From positions 10,700,887 to 10,764,886 of the forward strand of contig NC_069135.1 of NCBI RefSeq assembly GCF_026914265.1: a DNA stretch of 64,000 nucleotides, in the 5' to 3' direction. The notes under the pieces were generated by a model. That model saw only the letters and a program-made list of their open reading frames with translations. It was not told the DNA's origin and made no database searches. The stretch's first letter is position 1. Every line of letters begins with the position of its first letter. Source of the stretch: Mya arenaria. Its lineage: Eukaryota; Mollusca; Bivalvia; Myida; Myidae. Both the position numbers and the translations under genes were made by a program. Of this stretch, positions 13,691 through 25,100 are shown piece by piece.

Positions 13691-14040
13691 ACAGATACCA
13701 GTAAAGCATATTTTTTATTTATTCTTAAACTATAAAAACCGTTTCGTAAATGGTGATTCTGTCCATTACTATGAAATTATGAAGAAATACTCTGCGCAAT
13801 TTTAAACACATAGAAGCTACTAATATATCAGGACTATATGTTTATGGTCGTTAATTATCACAGATCACACTAGCATCTACACAACTGACTTACATACAAT
13901 ATATACAACACTTAAGTACAACCAATAGCATGTATATGTAATATTGTTTGGAATGGTTAACTTATGTTTCTGCACCAATCGACCAAATATCTCTATATAA
14001 CCCTTATTAAACTCCAGAGTTCACATCAACACTCCGGCAG

Positions 14041-17000
14041 TTACATAATGGGGAATGCCTGAACAGCAATACTCTCGATGCTGCACTCGTCCGTCCCCCG
14101 CCGGATCCGGAAGTACCCATCTTCTCCCCAACCCTCGCCCCAGCTGTTCTTTACGATCCAGTAATTCTCGGGCGCGTCCGGATTGGTTCGATCCGTCCCG
14201 TATCCAACCAATAGCACTGCATGATTTGTGATTTCGAATGGGTTAAACCTGTCTTGTAGACCCGTGTGGTGGTAAACCCCGCCTTTGTAGTTGAAGAAGT
14301 CGTTGTAAACCTCGAACGCTACGGCCATCGGTCCGTTTTTGACAAGATTTATCCTCATCAGATCTTCGTTACACCTGTAAATCGTAAAAAGTATACCAAA
14401 TGAATTCCCAAATACTTAATCAACTACCTATTAACTCTTATTTTAAAATATAAATGGTTAAATAACGCAATATAATAATTATTACAACAATTGTATAAAT
14501 GTACAGTATGCATACGCTCCATAAAAGCCGCCGATGTATTCATATTTGGTGGAGTACAAGCGCGGGCAGTTAGACAGCGTCGAGCACGTGCCATCCCGTC
14601 CCTTATACGGATTACACTCCTCCAAAACAAGGCCGAAATCCTCCGCATACTTCCCTCCGATTAGGTAAGGGAATCCCCCCTCACAGCCTGGGATTTGTGA
14701 TAAATCGTGAATATTTTTTGAAAATGAGGTTTTTTAGTTTGCATAAAATGGTGACGATTGCACGAACTATTAAAACTATCTAACATTTAACAAATCGTTC
14801 ATATCAAAAGCTAGCGTCGTAACACTGTTATGTCTAATATTTAGTTATATATGTTGGCCTTCATATAAATTTCAAGTCTGTTATACACCAACCTTGTGAG
14901 TATTCACTGCACTCGACGACATCCTGCGGTGAGAAGACGGGTGTAACGGTGTTGTTGGTCATGATCCGCCAACGGGCCTCGTTCATTCCCATAGATGCGA
15001 ACGCGTAGCAGCTTCCACACGACCCTGGAGAGCAGATTAAAGTCAGGATATAGGATGAAGATTTGTTTTAACGTTTAGATCAAACGCCGATCACGCGGCA
15101 CGGAAAAAACACGCAAACATTTTGTTCTATTTAAAAAAAAAAGAAATACTAGAACAAACTTTATATAATATACAAATGTTCATTCTGCAATCTACATCTT
15201 CGCTGCACAACTAATATTACATGGCGTTAAATAAACAAGAAACCAATGCAACCTTGGTTTCTGATGGGTGACACATAGTTCATGCCGTCGACGTTTCTCC
15301 AGTCAAACTCTGTGGGTAAGTTATCAGCCAGGCGGGTGTGCTCTGGAGTGGCCGGTGCGGGCTTGGGAATGCTGCAATGGAGATTGACATGCGTGTTGTA
15401 GTATTTGACAACAGTGGTAATCTCCTGAAGTGTACATGTGAGAAGCGATTTTCGTAAAACATGTTAATCTTTTACTTATTCTTTTTGGGTTGCTTAAAAA
15501 ACGGTACATCACTTGGGAAATCGCGCACAAACGAGAAAATTGTTTTCCAAAGTTCCGCGGTGACGGTGCTTTCAACGTTTATTTTGATCAGGGAAGGTAT
15601 GTTTGTGTATATATGTTGGTCAGCTTCGACACATTTTACTAATATTTCAAGCATTTCTTTGAAAACTGTGGAATTTGGAATGTTACTCGATGCGTGTTGA
15701 ATTTATCTGCACGCTTGTATAATATGCTCGCTGGTATAATGAGACCAGTATATCAAAACATCGTTGAAATATGGCGAACATTCCAGCTCTGAACTGAGTG
15801 AATTTCAACAAGAGTTTAAGTGTTTTCTGAATTTCATACAGTATTTTGTTGTATCTGGGACCAACAACAAATACTACTCCCAGGTTGTATTGTCGTCTTG
15901 TATCACTGCAACAACAAAGTATTCGTTCCGCTGTCAGAAGTTTTATGGTAGCGTTTTCCAAAGATGCGCTTGAAATTTTAATAAAAATGAGCCCAAGCTG
16001 ACCAACTACATTTCCTGATCAAAATAGGCGTTGTCAGTACCGTCACCGGCAGAACGACTGCCTCGCTTCTCCAGTAGGGAACGGTTGTGCGCGACCCCCA
16101 CCCCTGTTTACCTGCAAGACGATGCATATTAGTATAATGAAGAAAGTAATACAAATTGGGAAAAAAAGTTTCATGGACGCTTACCTGGGTATTCTAGACT
16201 TGCGACCTCCAGCCATTTTGATCATATCTTCGATATCCATTCTTTCAAACTGAGGGTATTTTACAGCTCTCCAAGACCTCTGAGCTCTGTTGATCTCACT
16301 GACAAGAGCAGCATCAGACTGATACTTAACGCCAGCATACACAGGACTGTAAACAGGCAAAAACCTCATTATGCTTGACACTCGCGCAATTATGAGCTGA
16401 GATTTTGCTCGCGCTGTTCAAATACAAATAAAAGAATTATTGAAAATCTAACACAAAATATAAAAAATTCAACAACAACCATACCTTGAGCTTAAAACGT
16501 GTTTCTGATATCTCAATGGCAGGCGTTCGACCTTACTTCCAGAATAGCAGGCCCAGTTACGCCCGAAAATGTCATGTGACCAACCAGGCAGCGTTTGATC
16601 ACACATGCTCTCGTATGTGGAACCGTCCTTCTTGTACATTGAGAATGCGAAGTACTTCCTGCCACTCAATACAACCTCAAATCCCTGTTATCACAATGAC
16701 AAAGTTTGTAACAATACGGACAAAAAACTACCAAACTTTGACAAAAGTCATTCATTCAGTTTGTCTATGCATATCAATTGCAGTGAAAGAAAAAGGAAAA
16801 TTTTATTTAAGAGCACTAATACTAATTAATCAAAGCACAAGCGTTAAACGGACTAAAACCTGATTGTAGATGAGTGTCCACCATCCATGATTGCCAAACT
16901 CATCGATGGCAAGGTCGGGAAAGTACAGGGTAACCATCAGCTTGCTTTTGGCAGGATCTAAAATCAATGCCATTATTCAAGATGATGACTGAAAAAATGA

Positions 17001-17261
17001 TGCTTCTTGATATTTATTTTGTTATCAATTGACTTGTTTAAGACATGATCTTTCAATTGAATCAAAATATACCTGTCTGCCATTGCAACTGAACTCACTT
17101 GAGAGTGAACCAAAATTTGAGCAGTTCAATGTCCTGTCATAGCCACTCTCTCCAATCTGGAAGTTCCACTGGCCCAGTAGGTCTTGATAGGTGCAGTTGG
17201 CAGGGGTGTCGGCACTAATGCTGCCTACCAGTATGGCTACTACTGCTAATTCCCTGAACAT
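14041..17261 (-). CDS. CTSC: Dipeptidyl peptidase 1 (cathepsin C), 8 coding exons, 459 aa
   Basis: This is a lysosomal papain-family (C1A) exopeptidase that removes N-terminal dipeptides and activates other proteases. Minus-strand exons: 17261-17099, 16957-16860, 16684-16485, 16346-16185, 15371-15253, 15024-14893, 14687-14516, 14374-14041; all junctions are GT/AG with consistent phases. Residues 1-17 form a signal peptide; DTPANCTY follows, whose leading Asp (residue 18) is the exclusion-domain residue that binds the substrate N terminus. The exclusion domain ends with [16 protein letters not shown]; a propeptide and then the mature chain (FDWRNV) follow. The catalytic set is Cys253 in [10 protein letters not shown], His400 in [12 protein letters not shown] and Asn425 in WIVKNSWG. 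Length matches the human protein (463 aa). A splice-acceptor-like CTTTCAG just 5' of the ATG suggests a non-coding first exon upstream. The exon 3/4 junction lies in the poorly conserved propeptide and is the least certain. Confidence 0.95.
15540..16060. repeat. Inverted duplication of an unknown coding-like segment inside CTSC intron 4
   Basis: About 110 bp at 15545-15670 recurs in inverted orientation at about 15955-16060. Shared landmarks, read on one strand each, are ATTTCAAGC, GCTGACCAAC, CCTGATCAAAATA and ACCGTCACCG. The minus strand of the left arm reads [20 protein letters not shown]...KINVESTVT, and the plus strand of the right arm reads [12 protein letters not shown] with a frameshift. 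The spacer also has moderately long frames on both strands. No family was recognised. Confidence 0.55.
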
Positions 17262-17792
17262 AATTGCTTAGGATCTGAAAGGTAATACAAGTTCACTTAT
17301 ACATGTATGTGTAATCAACATATACATGTACTTTTAACTGTTTAATGCCAAATACAAATTATAACCAGTGAGGACACTGTACGCACATTAATAAACTGCA
17401 CGAATCACCTTGATGCTTGAGCTCCTGAAAAGTTTTAAGTATTTAAAGTCCAGTTCTCTTAGCATATGAACACATCAAAGGTAAGTATATCAACGTAATA
17501 AAGGAACACTCAAGTCATATGATCAGCTGATGACACTACCTCGTGCAAATGGTCCTGTGAATTGACTTAGTGGAAATCAAAACAACACCTTATAAAACCA
17601 AATTCGTGCTTGTACAGTGAAACGAAACTTCATTTCAGTCTATGAATATACCAAACAGAACGATAAAAAGATACAAAACAAAGATTGTCCGTGAGTCTAT
17701 TACCAACCGCTTGTAATTCCCTCTGCTGTTTACTTTGACACCGCCCACAACGGTTACACACCACCTAAATTTGTTATGAGTTTATTGAGTGT

Positions 17793-18127
17793 CATTCGGA
17801 GATCCTCGGCCATTTTTTCAAAAACAACCTCGGATGTATGCCGGTACATCTGTTGAAGTAGTCCGTATTTTTTTGAATAAAAGCATTAATTAAATGTAGT
17901 GTTTAAGAGTTGTATTCATTGCTCTCAGTTTAAATTGATTGCCAGTGAAGTGTATTATTGCAAACATAATTACGATTCCCAAGAGTTAAGTCATAAATTT
18001 TAACTACTAAATAAGATTACTACGCGATCTATTTGCAGCGGACTTAAACGTACCACTTTTTAAGTATGTAAACCGTCCATATACATCCGAGGTTGTTTTT
18101 GAAAAAATGGCTGAGGAGTTCCGAATG
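17793..18127. mobile_element. MITE, 335 bp, ~42-bp terminal inverted repeats, 9-bp target duplication
   Basis: The left end CATTCGGAGATCCTCGGCCA continues through TTTTTTCAAAAACAACCTCGG; the right end is its near-perfect complement, ending TGGCTGAGGAGTTCCGAATG. The direct flanks ATTGAGTGT (17784-17792 and 18128-18136) are identical, which marks the insertion. There is no coding capacity. A second copy of the same family is at 46401-46731. A 9-bp duplication is typical of Mutator-like and some hAT/P-type transposases; the mobilising source is unknown. It lies about 530 bp upstream of the CTSC start codon. Confidence 0.92.
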
Positions 18128-18136
18128 ATTGAGTGT

Positions 18137-19050
18137 GAGTGCTTACTTTGTCCGTGCGAGCCTCAGTTCTCATCCAACCATCATGAAACTATATGAGCGA
18201 GAGAACTTATATGCAGTCTTGGATTGGGATTTCATAAGGTAATTTTGTCTACAAATGATAACAGAACAAAAAACAAACTAAAAATAATTCGGGTCGGGTT
18301 TTGTATGGTTTGAAAACGCTTTTAAAACAGTTCAGTCCAATGTTTCACCCTTTTTTATGCAAAAATACTCTTAATTTACACCATACACATCACCTGCCAC
18401 ACGTTTGTTTCAAATAAAACTCCCAAATGTGGTTGGTATACGTTATCTATAAAAATAGCCTGTACGTGTTGTTTGTTTTCTCTAAGTCTAAGCCCAGTGT
18501 CATGGTTTTCACGCTGTTAAAGATTTCAGTTCCTTCCTCCCTCTCAGACTGCCGATCTTACAATATTCAAACCACGTATAAATTTTGGTATGTATTAAAC
18601 AAGAGATACATAATTTCACATAGAAGTGTTGTAAACCTAAAATTACTTTAAAAAGTGAAAGCCACTCGTAAATTCTTAGCGTTGGGAACTAATGTCGGTT
18701 TATATTGTAAAGACAAAAACAACTTTAAACGCAATTGTATTTAAATGTTGAAAAATATGAAAAATGTTCGTAAAACATTATTTAAAGGGTAGAAATAGTT
18801 TGATGACTGTACAATGAGTTTTAATGTCATCAAAGTCATTTAATTTCTTACAACTTTTCCCTAATATCGTATTTAAAAGACTAGACCATTATAAATCGGA
18901 TTTTAAATATCTACCACATTTAAAGCAGTATTGGTGTTCATAAAATATATGCAATTCAATTATTTAAAAAATATTTAACATTATAAGAATATATTTAAAC
19001 TTGATTGTCACAGAGGACATTTCCAAATTTGTTTAACAACGCTACAATTA
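18137..19050. other. Intergenic between CTSC and TBC1D25, no gene seen
   Basis: AT-rich sequence with short chance frames only. Confidence 0.4.
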
Positions 19051-19058
19051 ACACCGGT

Positions 19059-19260
19059 TAATTGAAATAAGCTACTTAGGCCTTAAGGCTAGGCCCCAAT
19101 TCTCGAAACTTCTTCAGCTTAACAGGCCGAAGTAGCTTATTTCAATTAGCCAACATGCATACTTAAATTGAAGTTTGATAAATGAAAAATGGTTTATAGT
19201 GATTATCATGAAGATAATTCCTATTTTAAGTAGAACAATTCTTAAAAAGTAAATACAGTC
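19059..19260. repeat. Inverted repeat / degenerate MITE related to the one at 59736-59933
   Basis: TAATTGAAATAAGCTACTT at 19059 is complementary to AAGTAGCTTATTTCAATTA ending at 19148. The internal GGCCCCAATTCTCGAAACTT and the following TCATGAAGATAATTCCT also occur, diverged, in the PHYH intron 7 element, so the two belong to one dispersed family. Confidence 0.6.
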
Positions 19261-19674
19261 ATGACAGTATATAAATTTAAAATGCAGCCTCTTAACTGTT
19301 TTTGATGATTTAAGGACAAGGTCGATGTATTAATAAGGACATCCAATTTTAGGGCATCTGTAAAGATAATAAGTGTGATCATGTACACATTACATGTCAA
19401 ATATTTAACTTTAGTACAGTGTAACCGGGTCAGCCTTAACTACGTAAAGATCCGCAAAGACGCGTAATGATGCGTAAAGACGCGTAATGATGCGTAAAGA
19501 CACGTAAAGAGACGTAAAGCGGCGTAAAGATGTTTCTAAGTGTGTTTTTTTTTGTAATAATTAGATAAAATGCAACATAAAATGCAACATATTGTATTTA
19601 AAACGTAAATAAAGTGCATCCTTATGCTATCACTTTTAATACTTATCCAATTGTATTCAGGCCATACCACGAAG

Positions 19675-19802
19675 TGTGTGTGTGTGCGTGTGTGCGTGTG
19701 TGCGTGCGTGTGTGCGTGTGTGCGTGCGTGCGTGCGTGTGTGCGTGCGTGTATGCGTGCGTGCGTGCGTGCGCGTGTGCGCGCGCGCGTGTGTGTTTGTG
19801 TG
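19675..19802. repeat. (GT)n/(GCGT)n microsatellite
   Basis: About 130 bp of alternating GTGT and GCGT steps inside the MULE. Cys/Val-rich open frames across it are not genes. Confidence 0.95.
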
Positions 19803-19881
19803 TTGCTGTTTTTGTTGTTTTTATTTGTTGTTCTTATTTGTGCATGACCAAGTGAACAGTCCTATGTCGGAAACACCATTT

Positions 19882-21872
19882 CTACTTTCTAGGCGTAGCC
19901 CTTTCCGCTGCCATTCTCTTGCGCTGATGAGGTTTCTTTCCACCTCCGGGTGTAATTGAAACCCTCAATTGACCGTTGGTCGAAGTAATGGTTTTTGTAC
20001 TCCGACCTTTGTCCCTGTAAAATTTGGCCAGTATCCCTTTTCGTCCTTGTTCTGTTTTCTGACACCAGGCATCAACGGACATTTTGTGGTGCTCGTATGG
20101 CTGAGTTAGTTTATAGTTACCCATACTGACGATTGAATTTTCTACGTCTTTGTACATTGACTGTACAATACGATAGATTATATCAATAAGATCTGCCATA
20201 TCTTCGATTGTATGGTTTGTTCCTATCTTCAGAAGGTTGTTCATTGACTCCGCATTGTTGTTTGTCCAATTTGAATCTATATTCCGGACACGCTTTGGAA
20301 TATGAACGTGGTTTTTGATAAGCGGGACGATCCTGCCGTTTAGATATGGAAGAAAACCAGCTGCTTGTTCACTAACAAGGTTATGGACTGTTTCAAGTCG
20401 GTGATCAACCACAAGCCTTTTTAATTCTGAATCGCTTAAATGGCTGGCTATGTGAGAAAAGAACGCATTAAAGGTACAATCCGACTTCACGTGCAAAAAT
20501 GATGGACCAAGAAAGATTGGGGGTTCTCCCGTATCTGTACGGACCACTGACAGGTTCTTTAAGACAGTTGTTGTCAGGTGCAGTTGGCCTAGGTTGTATG
20601 TTTTATCAACTCCTAGTATGGTTCCTTCATTTTCCTGGCAGCAAAACCGTCCGATATCTTGTAAGATTGTTCGTCCGTGTATGAAAATGACTGATGGTCC
20701 TGAGTGCAAATGAACTACTGAGCGGATAAATGGATGACCTTGGTATACTTTACTTTCAATATTTATCAGGTGATCTGCCAGGTTCTTTAGATAAACGTCT
20801 TCTCCAGCTGTTTTATGTTTTCTGCCTTGGTTGTAGTTCAAGTTTGTATTGTTTATGTTTCTTGGCATTTCATGAACATCTGTTCCTTGGTTCAACTCGT
20901 CGTGAACGTTTTTTGCAGATCGATGTTTGACCATTTATCTAGCTCTTTCCTTTAATGCCGGTTTTGATCGGATGTATGGCTGCTTATTAGCAACTGTTTT
21001 CACCTTCCCATGGTATCCTCTTCCTGGAAGTTTGCCCACTATATTCTACAATCATTAAATCTTCTGATAAATATTGAAAGTCATCAGGCGTGTCTTGTTA
21101 CCCATGAAATCCGACGTTTATATAATTGGTCCGCCTTGAGTTTGCTGTAGCTTCTGTTAATTACTACCAAATCCTGCAACTGCTGGCTGTGGTTCTAGAA
21201 TCTCAAACTTGCGACCAGATTTCTCTATACAGAACAGCCCGTGTCTTTTTGTCGGGTTGATCAGCTTTCCATCAGCAGGAAGAAGGTATGTTGCCGGTGA
21301 TGAACTTTTCTCCCAAGCTCCACAGTCGTCCCAGTATTCTCGCTTTAATCCTGCTTTCCCCTTTCGTTGATTTCTTCATTTCTGATGAAAAAATATATGT
21401 TTTCCTTTACCCCTGTTGAGACCTCTGGCAAGGCACCATCACTTCCTTCTAAAATTCCAAGAAGGACGTGTGTAGGCATGAACTTCCCATGTATGAGAGA
21501 ACCTCGATGAGGACCCCCTACAGACACTCTGCCTGTTTCATTGTCATAGCATGAACTTGTACTCAGAGACGTAGACAATCGGTGGCTGTCTTCTTCTAAT
21601 GAATGATCTTTCGACGCCAATGGTGTGTCCATATTTGCTGAATTTCGTAATGGAGATACGTCTATACATATGGCGTTACTTTCTTCTCTTAGTATATCGT
21701 CACAGTCCATTCCGTTTTGAACTTCATCTTTGAGACAAGAAAATCTATTTTCTAAGTTCACAGGAGCAATTAGTCTGACTTCACTTGATCTACGTTGTCG
21801 TTTTGGATTTTGCCACTCTTCATCATTCATTTCGTTTGGCGTTGACGTTAAAACTTCTGGTATTGGTTCCAA
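19882..21872 (-). pseudogene. Inactivated Mutator-like transposase
   Basis: The minus-strand frame at 21872-21345 has an N-terminal region without recognised domains. After a frameshift it continues (about 21360-21170) with YWDDCGAWEKSSSPATYLL...HGLFCIEKSGRKF, a block typical of this invertebrate transposase group. After more breaks comes a 350-codon frame (20934-19882). The first catalytic Asp lies in ILGVDKTYNLG, followed by the GEPPIFLGPSFLH strand, and the catalytic Glu region in NWTNNNAESMNNLLK. In intact relatives a TD(D/G)E motif and a CxxH follow the GPxxxH block. Here LKRLVVDHRLETVHN jumps almost directly to the region before the Glu, so the second catalytic Asp and the CxxH appear to be deleted. 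It cannot be active. Confidence 0.8.
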
Positions 21873-22179
21873 TTGCCGCTTATGTACTGAGGTAGTCGAT
21901 GTGTTATTTTCAGGCGTGAGTTGAATACCGGTACTTGTGTCAGCCTGAACGCATTACAAATTGTTGTATCTTTACGCGACTTTACGCGTCTTTACGCATC
22001 TTTACGTATTTAAGGTATACCGCAGTGTAACCTTTACCCTTTCCATGCGGATAGCTTTTGTATTCACCCAAAAATTGATTTGTGACGTCTATAATTAATT
22101 TCCTAAAGAAAATGGTTTATCTATCTAAATTTAATTAAATCATATTCAATAAAGTAAAAAAAACTGAACTTATCGAACA

Positions 22180-25100
22180 ATGGCAGGATTTTATGGCATT
22201 GAATCTCAAAGAGAGGTGATTCGTGTCCATGTAAAGGTGAGACTAGTATTATATCCGGATATTTATATTTCGGACATAATAAATAAACATTTCCTTGGGA
22301 TCTGAATAATTTTTACAACCGTAATATTGAATGTTCTTTATCGAAATTTTAATGCACAATCAACTTTTTCAACTTTTGATTGCATTCCCAACCTTGATAA
22401 TTAAAATTAGGAAAGCACATAATAAGAGCAGAAAATACTCTAAAATAATAGATTGTTATATGGGATTCTTCCATTCCCTAATGTTTAAACGGGTTTGTGC
22501 AAAAACATGGGTTTTGAAAAATATTGAAATTGTATTTAGAGAAGTATTCTATGATTGAAATAGATAATAAAGCTTTATATTCATATTTCACCATGTAAGT
22601 GCAAAGAAATTTAGCACAAAACAAGCATTATATATGCATTAAAACACAGGATTAACCATTCCAATAAAACAAAACTTGACTGACACAGATAACAATTATG
22701 CCAAGCATAACAACTCTACCGTCTCTGACAAGCTTCGAGGTAGACCTTGTGAATACACTCGTAACAACTCGGCCATGGCCAAAGTGTTCCGATTGTTGTA
22801 AAACTGTGAACAACAGCCTTGCAGGTGCCCTTCATGTACGTATCTTAATGATTTGACAGTATGAAATGAAGAAAAACACATAAAACTCATAATAATTTGT
22901 TGGATAATGATTTTTTGTGTACGAAACTAATATAAAATAACATTATCTGGTAATATTTCTTGTTCTTATAATACTTTATAGACACAATAATTTAACCCGG
23001 AATCGGGATCGGAATAACTACTCACTTTTAGTACAAAACAATTTGTACATGAAGGATTTGCCGTATCAAAAATCAAAAAAAAAAATTCTTTAAGGTACAA
23101 TCATTTGGACTTGAGCAGAAAGGAAAAATTTGACTATAAGGCTTTATAACAGATGCACTTTGATGAGGGCATTAGAAAATACACCTATGACAGCTACAGA
23201 AGATGAAGATCATGCTGAACTATGCTGACGATATGAAACATGGCAATATGAAAATTATAACTCAATTGTATAGTTTCAGCATTATTTTCATCACTTATAT
23301 GGTGACAAAATATTGAAAGAGAGAAAATTAAGCAGAAAGTGAATGTCTTTGGATTAACAATGAACCTCAATATTTAATGCATTTATCATTCATATTTTTA
23401 CATGTTCATATGATAAACTGTACACTCCAAAGAATGTTGTCCATGCATAGTTTATCTGCAAAAGAACATGACATTGTGCACACAAAACCTTATTTAAATA
23501 TTATATGTATGTTAGTGTTTTTAGCAAAGCGCAGCATGGTGCTCCCTCCTCGACTGCAGGAAATGTACTCTGCTGCCCTTTCTAGCCCTGAGCCTTAATT
23601 CCTGCCTTGAGCGGCCCCCTGAACCCCACGCAGACATTTTCAGGATTGGCAACTTGACTCTGTTATCATCCCTGAATTCAACATTTCTAGTCATTCCACA
23701 GCATTTTGTGTAGGTATTTGTGTATTGAGCAGACGACATGAGTTTTTTGATCGGTATCTCTTAAATGACAATTGGGTCACCTATCGGCTAATTATTTGAA
23801 CATCACCAGCAGACAGAGCTATTAAATGTCAGCCAATCAGAATGTACATTGAGAATACCCTCATCAAAGGATGAAAACAATTGTTGATTACATGTAAGTA
23901 TAATGTGAAAACGTAAAGGAATGAAAATGTTGTCAAGCACTCAAAAACTGTAGTAGACAATTGATAATTTTTTTGTATTATTCAAAAAGGCACACCGTTT
24001 TAACATTGTTGCTTTTGACGCAGATGCTCGCTCATTGTTAGTATTTTTAAACATTGGCAAGGTGGCTCTAAGAAAATCGACTACATCACTTATTGACAAA
24101 CTTTTTTTTTTATGCTTTATAATTTTATAACATTTTCAGTTTTTAGTTCTACTGGCCAAAGGCCAGAAGAGCTTATGCGATGGTAATGTGTACGTAGTAT
24201 GTGCACCCGTGCGTTCGTGCGTCTGTAAACAATTGCTTGTGAACACGATACAGTCTTCAGTTTTGATTGTATCTCGATGAAACTTGTACAGTATCTAGAT
24301 ATCCAATAGAGCTCGGTTCCTTACGAAAACCAGCCAGATCCGCCCATGCATGCCTAGATTATGGCCCTTGATAGTATAAAAAAATGCTATTGTGTAAACA
24401 ATTGGTTGTGAACACGATACAGTCTTCAGTTTTGATTGTATCTCGTTGAAACTTGTACAGTATCTAGATATCTATTAGAGCTCGGTTCCTATCGAAAACC
24501 AGCCAGATCCGCCCATGCATGCCTAGATTATGGCCCTTGATATTATAAAAAAATGCTATTGTGTAAACACTAGCTTGTGAACACGATACAGTCTTCAGTT
24601 TTGATTGTATCTCGATGAAACTTGTACAGTATTTAGATATCCATTAGAGCTCGGTTCCTTTCGAAAACCAGCCAGATCCGACCATGCATGCCTAGTTTAT
24701 GGCCCTTGATAGGATTAAAGAAATGCTATTGTGTAAACACTAGCTTGTGAACACGATACAGTCTTCAGTTTTGATTGTATCTTGATGAAACTTGTACAGT
24801 ATTTAGATATCCATTAGAACTAGGTTCCTTTTGAAAACCAGCCAGATTTGCCCATACATGCCTGGATAATGGGTCTTGAAAGTATAAAAAATGCTTTTTA
24901 AAGCTATGTATATTTTTAGCCAAGACTACATGAGCGAAGTCTATTTTTAGCCCCCCCCCCCCCCCCCCCCCCCGGATATTGTCCCGCAAATTATGCCCCT
25001 TGGGTCAAAACTGGCACTGCCTTGGGTGTCACAATTTTCCTAGAGACTACTTTAAGAAATATTTTCAAAATCTTCTTGTTTCAAACCACAAGGCCCATAC

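Larger units (their letters stand above)
19427..22022 (-). mobile_element. MULE-type DNA transposon, 2596 bp, 10-bp target duplication
   Basis: The ends are inverted: the left begins GGGTCAGCCTTAACTACG, and the right, read inward, begins CGGTATACCTTAAATACG; both continue into CGTAAAGATnCGnAAAGACGCG. Both ends carry arrays of a 10-bp subterminal motif (gCGTAAAGAc), longer at the left (19440-19530) and shorter at the right (21968-22010). CAGTGTAACC is duplicated exactly at 19417-19426 and 22023-22032, which defines the insertion. The element encodes a broken Mutator-like transposase on the minus strand. A TG/CG microsatellite (about 19675-19802) lies inside it. A 9-11 bp target duplication is the norm for Mutator-like elements. 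Confidence 0.88.

Noticed and set aside
13256-13805. Two plus-strand open frames of about 85-91 codons
   Set aside because: They are antisense to recognisable LINE reverse transcriptase blocks on the minus strand.
16181-16381. Longer CTSC exon 4 starting upstream of 16346
   Set aside because: The frame stays open to 16381 and beyond, but the polypyrimidine-TTACAG acceptor at 16347-16352 gives phase 2 matching the exon 3 donor (AAG|GTATGG) and yields the conserved YxAGVKY...RAQRSW region.
17025-17098. CTSC exon 1 extending to a stop at 17025
   Set aside because: A consensus donor GTGAGT at 17098-17093 ends the exon after [10 protein letters not shown] in the phase required by exon 2.
19614-19959. 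Cys/Val-rich open frames on the plus strand
   Set aside because: Translation of the GT/GCGT microsatellite in the MULE, overlapping the antisense transposase frame.
23521-23739. 72-codon minus-strand frame with basic C terminus
   Set aside because: No recognised family, inside a possible decayed inverted-repeat element; not supported as a gene.
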